Source: Faecalibacterium sp. (lineage in GTDB: Bacteria > Bacillota > Clostridia > Oscillospirales > Ruminococcaceae). Taken from it: a stretch of DNA of 64,000 bases. This document shows, in pieces, positions 44,405-53,018 of this stretch. Location of the stretch: contig JAHHRL010000003.1 of the NCBI GenBank assembly GCA_020025825.1, forward strand, positions 62,001 to 126,000. The letters run 5' to 3'. A program made the position numbers and the translations under genes. The notes under the pieces were generated by a model. That model worked only from the letters and a program-made list of their open reading frames with translations. It did no database searches and had not been told where the DNA came from. How positions within the stretch are numbered: the stretch's first letter is position 1; every line of letters starts with the position of its first letter.

Positions 44405-45370
44405 TCAATCGTATTTTGCCCAAATTTCCTGAATGGCGGCCTCATAAGCTTCTTTATCGAGGTAATAGCTCATGCCGTGGTCGGCGCCGGGAACAATCAG
44501 CAGCTTTTTCGGTGCCTGACAAGCCTCGTAGTTTTCGTAAGTCATGCTAACAGGCACAAAGTGGTCCTGCTCGCCATGCACAAACAATACAGGCACTTTA
44601 CAATGCTTCATAGCATCAATCGTGGAGTAATCATCAATGCCAATGGAAATCTTCTTTTTGCACATCTGGTTGGCCAGCGCTCCACGCATACCAAATGCCA
44701 TGTGCAAATTGTTCTTTGTTACGTGCTTTGCAATGGCACGAGGGGAGGTATAGCCGCAATCGCCCACTACCGCACGCACATTCGGCGGCAAATCCAAGCC
44801 TGTAGCCATCAGCACAGTGGTAGCGCCCATAGAGATACCGCCCAGATAGATGGGCATATCCTCGCCGCAGCGCTTAATTACCCAGTGAATCCAATCCAGA
44901 CAGTCGTAGCGCTCCATCATGCCAAGGCCCATATAGGCGCCGCCGCTGTTGTTTTGGCCACGCTGCTCGATATACAAAACATTGCAGTTGTTTTTGTCCC
45001 AAAAATCCGCCGTCATGCCAAAATCGCTGCACCAGGAAGACCGCCACCCATGCACAGCAATAATTGCTCGCTTTGCGTTTTTCTGCTCAAACCAGTGGCC
45101 TGTCAGCACTACACCGTCATGGCTGAGGATTTGTACAACCTCGTTTTCACGGTTTGCCAAACGCTCGGCTGCGGCGGCACGCTCCTGCAAAAACACATTA
45201 TTGCCGTGGGTACCGGATACCATGCGGCCGGCACGCTTTGCGGCTTTGGGCTCGTTGCGGTCCAACGCAAGGTCCACAAGGTTTTTGGTAACGGCATAGC
45301 TTGTCAAGGAAACCGCCGCTGCCGCCGCTACACCCGAAGCCTGCAATATCTTTTTCTTTGTATTATCCAT
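44405..45370 (-). CDS. Alpha/beta hydrolase with N-terminal membrane anchor
   Basis: 321 residues. The N-terminal 25 residues include an alanine/valine-rich hydrophobic stretch (ASGVAAAAAVSLTSYAV), probably a membrane anchor. The catalytic domain has VHGWRSSWCSDFGMTADF, the nucleophile in GGISMGATTVLMA (serine about residue 181), the acid in HGEQDHFVPV and histidine in PGADHGMSYY. It resembles the BAAT/YqkD-like group. AAGGTGG lies before the ATG at 45370; longer versions run into an upstream terminator. Substrate unknown. Confidence 0.9.
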   Translation of the reverse strand: MDNTKKKILQASGVAAAAAVSLTSYAVTKNLVDLALDRNEPKAAKRAGRMVSGTHGNNVFLQERAAAAERLANRENEVVQILSHDGVVLTGHWFEQKNAKRAIIAVHGWRSSWCSDFGMTADFWDKNNCNVLYIEQRGQNNSGGAYMGLGMMERYDCLDWIHWVIKRCGEDMPIYLGGISMGATTVLMATGLDLPPNVRAVVGDCGYTSPRAIAKHVTKNNLHMAFGMRGALANQMCKKKISIGIDDYSTIDAMKHCKVPVLFVHGEQDHFVPVSMTYENYEACQAPKKLLIVPGADHGMSYYLDKEAYEAAIQEIWAKYD

Positions 45371-45442
45371 AATACGCCACCTTTTCCTATTTGTACAACA
45401 CTGCAAAAGCCCGTTTGTATACATCATAATACCATACTTGTA

Positions 45443-45472
45443 CAAAAAGTGCGGTGGTTTCCCACCGCACTT
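45443..45472 (-). terminator. Terminator after the radical SAM gene
   Basis: AAGTGCGGTGG pairs with CCACCGCACTT around a four-base loop, followed on the minus strand by TTTG. The 150 bases from here to 45623 show no further gene on either strand that I can support, including no obvious precursor peptide. Confidence 0.85.
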
Positions 45473-45623
45473 CATACAAGCAATCGAAAGGCTATGGACG
45501 AAGCACGGACCTTTAACCGGATACCGGAGAGCCCCGAGATGCCCCCTTATGGAGTATCCGCTTTTGCCCAGGCTTCTAAACCAGCCGCCCCATTATTTGA
45601 TGGGAAAGCGCTTCCTCTTTGCT

Positions 45624-46988
45624 TTATTCGCCCGAGCCCTTGCAGCCTTTGCAGCAGCCGCTGCACTTCCACAGTTCATCGGCAACCGGTGCCCAGTTCT
45701 TTGCGTAGCTTTCGCACTTACCGCACAGATGCTCGGCAGTTTCGGGAGACTGCAGGTCGGTAGAGTGTGCACCGGCACGCTTTACCATCTCCTGCAATTT
45801 TTCCGGGTTCTCCAGCATGGGGCAGGGACGCAGCATATTATCATTAAACGGCTGACCGTCGTGGTATGCCATGAACATAGGCGACTTTAAGCACTCCATC
45901 AGGGTCTTTTCCCGGATATTGGAGTCGGAATAGTGGATGAATACGCAAGGGTCTGCGTCGCCGTTTGCATTGATGTGCAGATAGCGTCGGCCGCCGGCAA
46001 TACAGCCGCCTACGTACTCTGCATCATTCTGGAAGTCCATAGCAAACAAGGGTTTTGTGCTGCGCAGGTGGCGAATACGACGGTAGATTTCGGAGCGCTG
46101 CTCTGGGGTGGGCAGCAGGTCCAAAGAGGCATCGTTGCCAACGGGCATATAGTGGAAGTACCAGATGAAGTAAGCACCCAAATCAATCAGGCTCTGGTAG
46201 AACTCCTCGGAGGAGATAGAGTCCCAGTTTACGCTGGTATAGCAAGAGGAAATACCGTACAGCAGCTTCTTGCGGTGCAGCAGCTGCATTGCGGAAATAA
46301 CCTTTTGGTAAGTGCCCTTGCCACGGCGGCTGTCGGTAGCTTCTTCGGAGCCTTCCAACGAGATAGCCGGTACAAAGTTCTTTACACGAAGCATTTCATC
46401 TGCAAATGCCTCATCAATCAGGGTTGCATTGGTAAAGCACAAGAATACACAGTCAGAGTGTTTCTCGCACAGGCGAATCAAATCATGTTTGCGCACCAAG
46501 GGCTCGCCGCCGGTATAGATATACAGGTAAACGCCCAGCTCCTTGCCTTGGCAAATGATGTTGTCAATCTCATCATATGTCAGGTTCAGCTTATTGCCAT
46601 ACTCAGCTGCCCAGCAGCCGGTGCAATGCAGGTTGCAGGCAGAGGTGGGGTCCAGCAGAATGGTCCAAGGGATATTGCAGTTCAGCTCCTTACGCAGCTT
46701 TTCCTGCTTGGGCCAGCCAATCAGTGCAGTGTTGATAAAGAAGTTTGTTGCCAAAGTCTTGACTACTTCGGGGTCAATATCGTTTACCAGATTCATGACG
46801 TACTGATGATAAGGATGCTCCGGGTTTTGGATGACATCACGCAGAATCTTGCGGTGATTTTCAAACTCTCCGTTGGAAAATTTATCTGCCCAGTCCATCA
46901 TCTTCAACATATTCTTTTGCGGATCTTTATACAGATAACGAAAAGCCTGCTCCAAACCAAACTTCTTCAATGTTGTTGTTGCGTCCAT
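45624..46988 (-). CDS. Radical SAM protein with SPASM-like C-terminus
   Basis: 454 residues. The 4Fe-4S/SAM motif is C118-C122-C125 in TSACNLHCTGCWAAEYG; YIYTGGEPLVRKHD follows. The C-terminal half has further cysteines (GGCIAGGRRYLHI, ADPCVFIHY, RPCPML, HLCGKCESY) arranged as in SPASM-type auxiliary clusters, and a Cys-rich tail CSGCCKGCKGSGE. About 110 residues precede the radical domain. The gene starts 14 bases after the coiled-coil protein gene and so ends the four-gene operon. Members modify peptides, proteins or lipids; the substrate here is unknown. Confidence 0.88.
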   Translation of the reverse strand: MDATTTLKKFGLEQAFRYLYKDPQKNMLKMMDWADKFSNGEFENHRKILRDVIQNPEHPYHQYVMNLVNDIDPEVVKTLATNFFINTALIGWPKQEKLRKELNCNIPWTILLDPTSACNLHCTGCWAAEYGNKLNLTYDEIDNIICQGKELGVYLYIYTGGEPLVRKHDLIRLCEKHSDCVFLCFTNATLIDEAFADEMLRVKNFVPAISLEGSEEATDSRRGKGTYQKVISAMQLLHRKKLLYGISSCYTSVNWDSISSEEFYQSLIDLGAYFIWYFHYMPVGNDASLDLLPTPEQRSEIYRRIRHLRSTKPLFAMDFQNDAEYVGGCIAGGRRYLHINANGDADPCVFIHYSDSNIREKTLMECLKSPMFMAYHDGQPFNDNMLRPCPMLENPEKLQEMVKRAGAHSTDLQSPETAEHLCGKCESYAKNWAPVADELWKCSGCCKGCKGSGE

Positions 46989-47002
46989 TTTTGTACACTC
47001 CT

Positions 47003-49222
47003 TTACTCTGCGATTGTAATAGCGTCGGTCTTATAAATAAACTTTACAGTGCTATCGGTATCAGCCTCATTGCCGGAGAATGTGGTGTAGCCCTTTGCTG
47101 CATCAATCGAAGCAGTCAGGCGGTCTGCCAGGTTGCCCATATCATTTTCAGCCAAATCAATCAGCTTTTGGATGCCCTGCTGCATAAACTTGTTCAAGCC
47201 GTCGGACAGGGTCTTGGAGCCGTCACGCAGCTGTGTAATGCCGCCAATCAGGGCAGGGGACTTATCCTTCATGGTCTGGATGCCGCCGGACAGCTGGCCC
47301 ACACCGGAGCACAGCTCGTTGGTGCCGTTCTTCAGGGCATCGGTGCCGCCAATCAGCTGGTTTGCACCTGCTGCTGCGCTGGCAACACCAGAAGTATAGG
47401 TCAATAGACCCAGATAAAAACCATTGTAGCTATCCAAGGAAGCCTTCAGGCCAATGATTGCCTTTGCGCCTTCAGCAGCAGCCTGCAGCTGTGCCTGCAC
47501 CTCGTCAGATGCCATCATCTCGGAAATCTTTTTCTGCACCTGATTTTCCGTATTGGAAGCAATCAAGCCCTGCACTTCCTCGCTTGCCATTTTTTCCTGT
47601 GTAAGCTGCTCGGCCTGTGCAGCGATAATCCCTTTGACCTCATCGCTTTCCATCTGATTTTCAACTTCTTTTTGCATTGCAGCAGTTACGGCTGCATTTA
47701 CAGCTTCCTGCTGTTCGGGAGTAACCAGGCCTGCTGCAACGGCTGCGTCGTACTGCTCCAGCGTCATGCTCAAGGCCTGCTGCACCACAGCAGTGCGGAA
47801 AGCAATCTCGTTTTCCTGCACCTTCTGGGTTACGTTTTCACGGACAGCGGCGGTAACGCCAACAACAACCTGCTCGCCAACCTGCTTGCTGACTACGTCC
47901 GTAACGGCTGCCTGAATTTCGGCACGATGCTCCTCTACGCCTGCGGTTACCTTTTGCAGTGCGGTCTGGTATACGGCGTTTTCGTCCAAGGAAGCAATCA
48001 CGCCGTTTAATACATCCGCATAGTTGGCAATGGTCAAGGTGGGAACATCCACGCCTGCGGCTGCCAGCTGCGTGTTTGCTGTTGCCAGCAAGGTGTTAAA
48101 CACCTGCTCGGCACCACCGTTCAGGGCTGCGCTGTTTGCATCCAGCGTAGTCAAACCGTCGTACAGCTGCTTTGCGCCGCCCTGCAGCTGGCTTGCGCCG
48201 CTGTTCAAAGCATCTGCGCCTGCCTGCAGCTTTGTGGACCCGGCAGACAGCTGATTGATGCCGTCCACCAATGCCTGTGACTGCTCCAGCAGGGTGCACA
48301 GACCGCCGTACAGCTTATCGGAACCGCCCATCAGCTGGTCCATACCGGACTTCAGGCTGCCTACGGAGCCGGTCAAATCGCCCAAATCCAGCTGGTCGCT
48401 GTCCAGTCCCTCAGCCAGTGCAGTGCTTACCAGAGTCATGGTAGTACCCATTTCAAAGTTTTCCACGTCTGCGGTAATTTCCACATAATTGGGAATATCC
48501 AGCTCGTCCTTTTTCAGGTTCAGGTTTTCCTGCAAGCCGGGGAAAGCGATGCCGACCACAGCAATCTGCTCGCCCATGTTTTCCATCTTGCCGTTGGTAA
48601 CGTTTACATTGCGGAACACGTTGGTGTCCAGCATAGTGCCTGTCATAACCGTAAAGGGCACGTAGATTTTTTCTGCTTTGCCATTTACTTTTACAGACTC
48701 AAAACGAGTATTTTCGTAGTCGAAGCGAATGGTAACCTTACCGCTCTTGCCTGCCAGTTCTTCGGCAGTAATTTCCTTGCCGTCCAGCTTGTAGGAAATG
48801 TGCATCTTTACCGGAACTTCCTTATCCGAAGTACCCTGATAATAGATGTCGTTGCCCTGTGCGTCCCAAACCAGACCGCCCTTGCTGTCGGTGGTAAAGG
48901 TCTCGTCGCCCTTAACGTTCTGGATATTGGAAAGGCTGGAAAAATCCGTCAGGGTAGCGGCTTTATCCGCATTTTTCAGCCAGTTATTTACGATGACTTT
49001 CTGCACGGCGCCGTCCTGTGCGGCAATCACGTACACGGTTTCATCTCGGTGTGCTGTTGCACTGCCCTGACTGGAAACCACAGCCGTTTCCTTTGCGGGT
49101 TCAGAGCCTGTGGGTGTTTTATTGCGGCTGCCTGCCGCATAAACTGCACTGCCCGCCGTGCCGAAAATCAGCCCGGCGCAAATGGCAGATGCGATGATTT
49201 TTTGGGTGGTTTTGCGTTTCAT
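47003..49222 (-). CDS. Secreted/anchored coiled-coil protein paired with an MMPL exporter (YhgE/Pip-like repeats)
   Basis: 739 residues. A signal sequence (about residues 8-30, ending AVYAAG) places the protein outside the membrane. After a strand-rich region come repeats of the kind SGxxxLxxGxxxLxxG (for example GSTKLQAGADALNSGASQLQGG, broken as LQAGADALNSGASQLQGG), as in YhgE/Pip membrane proteins, in residues about 280-380 and 640-710. Between them is a long charged coiled coil with repeated MASDEVQ/ESDEVKG units. No C-terminal membrane helix. Its ATG overlaps the exporter stop by four bases (ATGA), showing coupling. Likely an extracellular stalk or partner of the exporter. Confidence 0.82.
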   Translation of the reverse strand: MKRKTTQKIIASAICAGLIFGTAGSAVYAAGSRNKTPTGSEPAKETAVVSSQGSATAHRDETVYVIAAQDGAVQKVIVNNWLKNADKAATLTDFSSLSNIQNVKGDETFTTDSKGGLVWDAQGNDIYYQGTSDKEVPVKMHISYKLDGKEITAEELAGKSGKVTIRFDYENTRFESVKVNGKAEKIYVPFTVMTGTMLDTNVFRNVNVTNGKMENMGEQIAVVGIAFPGLQENLNLKKDELDIPNYVEITADVENFEMGTTMTLVSTALAEGLDSDQLDLGDLTGSVGSLKSGMDQLMGGSDKLYGGLCTLLEQSQALVDGINQLSAGSTKLQAGADALNSGASQLQGGAKQLYDGLTTLDANSAALNGGAEQVFNTLLATANTQLAAAGVDVPTLTIANYADVLNGVIASLDENAVYQTALQKVTAGVEEHRAEIQAAVTDVVSKQVGEQVVVGVTAAVRENVTQKVQENEIAFRTAVVQQALSMTLEQYDAAVAAGLVTPEQQEAVNAAVTAAMQKEVENQMESDEVKGIIAAQAEQLTQEKMASEEVQGLIASNTENQVQKKISEMMASDEVQAQLQAAAEGAKAIIGLKASLDSYNGFYLGLLTYTSGVASAAAGANQLIGGTDALKNGTNELCSGVGQLSGGIQTMKDKSPALIGGITQLRDGSKTLSDGLNKFMQQGIQKLIDLAENDMGNLADRLTASIDAAKGYTTFSGNEADTDSTVKFIYKTDAITIAE

Positions 49223-51321
49223 TTTCCAATTGCCTCCTTATCTGCTTTTACGGTGCAGACCCGTCTCATATCTAAAGTAGTAGCACAAACCAGTTTGTCG
49301 CACAGCAGCAGCAGTGCCGGCAGAATCAGAATGACGCAAACCATGCTGATTAAAGCGCCTCGTGCCATCAACATACACATGGAACGAATAATATCAATGT
49401 TGGAGTACAGGGCTACGCCAAATGTAGCGGCGAACAAACCCATGCCGGAAACAATAACCGAGGGGATAGAAGTTGCCAGTGCAATGCGCACGGAATCCTT
49501 TTTGCTTTGGCCCTGCATACGCTCCATCTTGTAACGGGTGGTCATTAAGATTGCGTAGTCAACCGTTGCACCCAACTGAATGGTACTGATGCAGATAGGT
49601 GCAATAAACGGCAGGCTTTGGCCCAGATAGTGGGGCAGGCCCAAGTTGATGAAGATTGCGGTTTCGATAACTGCAATCAAAATAAAAGGCAGCGAGAAGC
49701 TCTTTTCCACCAGTGCGATAATCACAAAGATTGCCAAAATGGATACCGCATTTACCACACGGAAGTCGTGTGCGGTAGTTTCAATCATATCCTTCATGCA
49801 GGGGGCTTCGCCAATCAGCAGGCCGCCCTCATCGTACTTTTTCAAAATAGCGTTCAACTGGTCGATTTGTGCGTTGACCTCGTTGCTGGCGACTTTGTAT
49901 TCGGAGTTAATCAGCATCAGCTCCCAGTTGTCGCTCTTCATGATGCTCAAAATGGATTCGGGCAAAATCTCGTCCGGGATACGGCTGCCCACGATGGACT
50001 CCATACCCAGTACGTACTTAATGCCGTCTACCTGCTCCATTTCTTCCATCATCTTATGGATTTGGCGATTGGGAACGCTGCGGTTCACCAAAACCATATG
50101 GGTAGTAGCAATATCAAATTCTTCCGTCAGCTTATTGTTTGCAATCACGTATTCCATATCTTCCGGCAGGCACTGGCCCATATCGTAGTAAACCTCTTGA
50201 TTGGTTTGGGTATAACCACGGTAAGCAGGCACCGCACCGATTGCAAAGATAATCAGGAAGATGGGTGCGGCCTTTACTACGGCACGTGCAAAGCCATGCA
50301 TATCCGGAATCAATGCACGGTGCTTGGTTTTTTGCAGCGGTTTATCCAGCAGTAAAATCATTGCCGGCAGCACGGTAACGCAGCCCAAAACGCCCAGCAA
50401 AACGCCCTTTGCCATTACGATGCCCAAGTCGCGGCCCATGGTAAAGGTCATAAAGCACAGGGAGATAAAGCCCGCCACGGTAGTAATGGAACTGCCGATA
50501 ACACTTGTCAGGGTCTGGTCAATTGCAATTGCCATTGCCTCGTTGTTGTCGGCAACTTTTTCACGCTGCTCGCTGTAGCTGTGCCACAAGAAGATGGAGT
50601 AGTCCATGGTAACAGCCAGCTGCAACACAGCGGAAAGCGCTTTTGTAATGTAGGAGATTTCACCCATAAAGTAGTTGGTACCCAGATTCAGCAGAATCAT
50701 CATACCAATAGACGCCAGGAACACAAACGGAACCAGCCAGCTGTCCAACAGCAGCAGCATTGCGGCACAAGCCAGCAGAACTGCCAGACCAACGTAAATG
50801 GGTTCTTCCTGTTCGCACAGGTCTTTCAGGTCGGTAACCAGAGCCGACATACCGGAAACGTAGCACTGCTTGCCGCACACGGAACGAATTTCTCGGATAG
50901 AATCCATGGTAGCGTCCTCAGATGTGGCCGTGTCAAAGAATACAGCCATCATTGTGGAGTGCTCTGTATTAAACTCTTTCAAAACGCTGTCGGGGAACAG
51001 CTCCATCGGAACCGAAACATCCACCAGCGAGTCATACCAGACTACTGTTTCCACGTGGTCAACCTGTTCGATTTTATCTTTCAGCTTTGCCACGTCTTTG
51101 TGGGGCATATCCTCTACAATAATAAAGGAGAATGCGCCCTTGCCGAAATCGTCCATCAGTTCGTGCTGACCAATGACCGTATCCATGTCTTCCGGCAGAT
51201 AATCAAGCATATCGTAATTGATTCTGGTGCCCAGCATTCCAAAACAGGAAGGAATGATTAACACAAAAGCCAGAATCAAAATGGGAATGCGGCACTTTAC
51301 TACCGCCTTGGAAAAATGCAT
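49219..51321 (-). CDS. MMPL/RND family exporter (radical SAM-linked)
   Basis: A 700-residue MMPL-type RND permease. Each half has one helix, an extracellular loop and a five-helix bundle, with the membrane aspartate segments TMDYSIFLWHSYSEQ (about residue 242) and ATVDYAILMTTRYKMER (about 590). It lacks the long cytoplasmic tail of the other MMPL protein in this window. The start ATG at 51321 has AAAGG some 13 bases upstream. The gene overlaps the coiled-coil gene and follows a DUF308 gene by 89 bases. Probably exports a lipid-like or peptide product. Confidence 0.9.
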   Translation of the reverse strand: MHFSKAVVKCRIPILILAFVLIIPSCFGMLGTRINYDMLDYLPEDMDTVIGQHELMDDFGKGAFSFIIVEDMPHKDVAKLKDKIEQVDHVETVVWYDSLVDVSVPMELFPDSVLKEFNTEHSTMMAVFFDTATSEDATMDSIREIRSVCGKQCYVSGMSALVTDLKDLCEQEEPIYVGLAVLLACAAMLLLLDSWLVPFVFLASIGMMILLNLGTNYFMGEISYITKALSAVLQLAVTMDYSIFLWHSYSEQREKVADNNEAMAIAIDQTLTSVIGSSITTVAGFISLCFMTFTMGRDLGIVMAKGVLLGVLGCVTVLPAMILLLDKPLQKTKHRALIPDMHGFARAVVKAAPIFLIIFAIGAVPAYRGYTQTNQEVYYDMGQCLPEDMEYVIANNKLTEEFDIATTHMVLVNRSVPNRQIHKMMEEMEQVDGIKYVLGMESIVGSRIPDEILPESILSIMKSDNWELMLINSEYKVASNEVNAQIDQLNAILKKYDEGGLLIGEAPCMKDMIETTAHDFRVVNAVSILAIFVIIALVEKSFSLPFILIAVIETAIFINLGLPHYLGQSLPFIAPICISTIQLGATVDYAILMTTRYKMERMQGQSKKDSVRIALATSIPSVIVSGMGLFAATFGVALYSNIDIIRSMCMLMARGALISMVCVILILPALLLLCDKLVCATTLDMRRVCTVKADKEAIGK

Positions 51322-51410
51322 CAGACTTCACATACCTTTCTTGGCAGAAATAAATTTAAGGTGTACAAAAGCTATCGCAGCAGGTTTTCATCGTTAAACA
51401 CTACATAGAT

Positions 51411-51959
51411 TTACTTTCGATACACTTTTACAGCAAGCAAAATGGTGATGATATTCAGGATGCCTTCGGCCAGCAGTGAGATGCCCAGCAGAATCATTGC
51501 GGCCTGTGCACTTTCGTACGGGCGGAAAATCAGTAAAAAACCAACCACACCGGTAACAATCGCAGCGCCTAATATCAGCCACCAGTGCCGAATCCCAAAT
51601 TGTCTGGAATCAATTGCAATCTGGATTTTCAGCAGTGCATCTACCAAAATGCAAATGCCCAGCAGCACACTGGTAAAGCGCACCAGCTCATTTGTACGAA
51701 TCAGCAAAATTACACCCAGTGCAATCAAAAAGATGCCAAATGCTAAATCAAACTGGAAGGCCAGCCGATACAAATCTTTTGAGATATATCCAATGATTTT
51801 TACAATGCCAAACAGAATCAGCAGCACGCCGCCAATGCGGCACAGCAAGGAAATCGAAAAGCCGGGCTTTGCAATCAATACACACCCTAAAGCACACAGC
51901 AGGCTCGAAAGAATGATATAGCCGTATTTTGCCATGCGCAGCTGTTTGTTCGAATCCAC
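51411..51959 (-). CDS. DUF308 (HdeD-like) membrane protein
   Basis: 182 residues with six membrane helices in three hairpins separated by short loops. Repeated units such as RIGGVLLILFGIVKIIG and LLGISLLAEGILNIITILLAV are typical of the DUF308/HdeD family. The start is GTG at 51959, eight bases after AAGGAGG. It is the first gene before the MMPL exporter and may be part of its operon. In E. coli HdeD acts in acid resistance at high cell density; no function is known for the Firmicutes proteins. Confidence 0.85.
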   Translation of the reverse strand: MDSNKQLRMAKYGYIILSSLLCALGCVLIAKPGFSISLLCRIGGVLLILFGIVKIIGYISKDLYRLAFQFDLAFGIFLIALGVILLIRTNELVRFTSVLLGICILVDALLKIQIAIDSRQFGIRHWWLILGAAIVTGVVGFLLIFRPYESAQAAMILLGISLLAEGILNIITILLAVKVYRK

Positions 51960-52204
51960 GATGAAAACCTCCTTGTCTTTGTTGTAGCCTTATTGTATCT
52001 ACCTGCGACGTTTTTTCCCATATGCAAGAAAAGCTTTTGTGTCTGTAATTTGGGCATTCTCTCTGATTTGCCTAAAAATTCCTGCACATTTGTATTTTTT
52101 CGCAGAGGTTTTTCTCTGTACTTTACGTTGTATCAAACTTATTTTGCTGTTTTTGACGTTTTTTCAGAAGCGGCAAACTTTACGTTTTGTTCTATTTTTT
52201 CGGC

Positions 52205-52242
52205 AAAAAAAGCGGCTGTGCCAAAAGGCACAGCCGCTTTTT
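52205..52242 (-). terminator. Terminator after the second YitT-like gene
   Basis: AAAGCGGCTGTGCC pairs with GGCACAGCCGCTTT around AAAA, with A and T runs on both sides. The bases 51960-52204 are T-rich and show nothing else recognisable. Confidence 0.9.
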
Positions 52243-52243
52243 A

Positions 52244-52906
52244 TTATTCTGCTCTTGCAAACCTTGGCAAGGGCATTTTTTGCATTACACCAATAATTTT
52301 TCCCGACAGCAGCACTGTCAATAGCGAATAGGCGATTCGGCTCAGCGGGATATAGGATAATGCCATCACCAGCACAATCAGGTCGCATGCCAAATAAGCC
52401 CACTGAATATCCATATGTGCAATTTTTGAAATGCTCATGGCTACCGCATCGTCTCCGCCGGGCGCACCGCCAATGCGCACGCAGATACCCACGCTTACAC
52501 CTACGAAAATTGCGCCAATCACGGCAGCTAAAAGCGGGGTTTCTGCAAGCCAAGGCCACAACGGGTCAAACTGCTCGCAAATTTTGTATGCAACGGAGAA
52601 CCCTGTAGACGCAATCACTGAGTATGCGATAAACAGGTTTCCAAGCATTTTCCAGCCCAGTATGTAGCACAGGGTATTCATAATAAAGCCGGACACTGCG
52701 GGCGAAATATGAAACCAGTACTCTAATAATAAAGTAAGGCCCAGTATACCGCCCTCGGTTACGCCGGATAAAGAGTGTACATTATAAAGTCCAAATGCAA
52801 GCAATGCGCTGCCAAATAAAGCTAATGCGCAGTAAGACCACCGCATTTGCTGCACTGTAGTTTTGATTGTTTTCCATATAGAGTATTGCTGTTGATTACG
52901 TGACAT
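52244..52906 (-). CDS. YitT family membrane protein (copy 2)
   Basis: 220 residues, about six membrane segments. It is a clear paralog of the protein at 15264-15878: both share SGVTEGGILG, LGWKxLG, GGDDAxAMSI and SYIPL followed by AYSLLTVxLSG. Like that one it lacks the DUF2179 domain. It is divergent from a MerR-type regulator gene, whose operator lies in the 112-base gap, so its expression may be linked to that regulator. Function unknown. Confidence 0.88.
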   Translation of the reverse strand: MSRNQQQYSIWKTIKTTVQQMRWSYCALALFGSALLAFGLYNVHSLSGVTEGGILGLTLLLEYWFHISPAVSGFIMNTLCYILGWKMLGNLFIAYSVIASTGFSVAYKICEQFDPLWPWLAETPLLAAVIGAIFVGVSVGICVRIGGAPGGDDAVAMSISKIAHMDIQWAYLACDLIVLVMALSYIPLSRIAYSLLTVLLSGKIIGVMQKMPLPRFARAE

Positions 52907-52955
52907 TTTCTAGCCCTTTCCTGTATATCTGCCGAGATATTCCATCTTGTTGTTC

Positions 52956-52985
52956 TTGTTTAGATAGTATAAACTCTGGTATAAT
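52956..52985 (+). promoter_or_regulatory. Promoter of the MerR-type gene
   Basis: TTGTTT (52956-52961), 18-base spacer and TATAAT (52980-52985). The longer-than-usual spacer and the operator over the -10 box are typical of promoters bent and activated by MerR proteins. Confidence 0.75.
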
Positions 52986-52993
52986 ACTAGAGT
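52973..52993. promoter_or_regulatory. MerR-type operator
   Basis: A 21-base dyad: ACTCT-G-GTATAATAC-T-AGAGT, in which ACTCT/AGAGT and GTAT/ATAC are perfect inverted repeats. It covers the -10 box of the regulator's own promoter, indicating autoregulation. Confidence 0.78.
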
Positions 52994-53018
52994 CAACCCC
53001 TAAAAGGAGGTTTTCTTT

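Noticed and set aside
45473..45623. A precursor peptide gene next to the radical SAM protein
   Set aside because: Short open frames exist on both strands, but none has a good ribosome site or a leader/core-like composition, and the stretch is ordinary spacer before a terminator.
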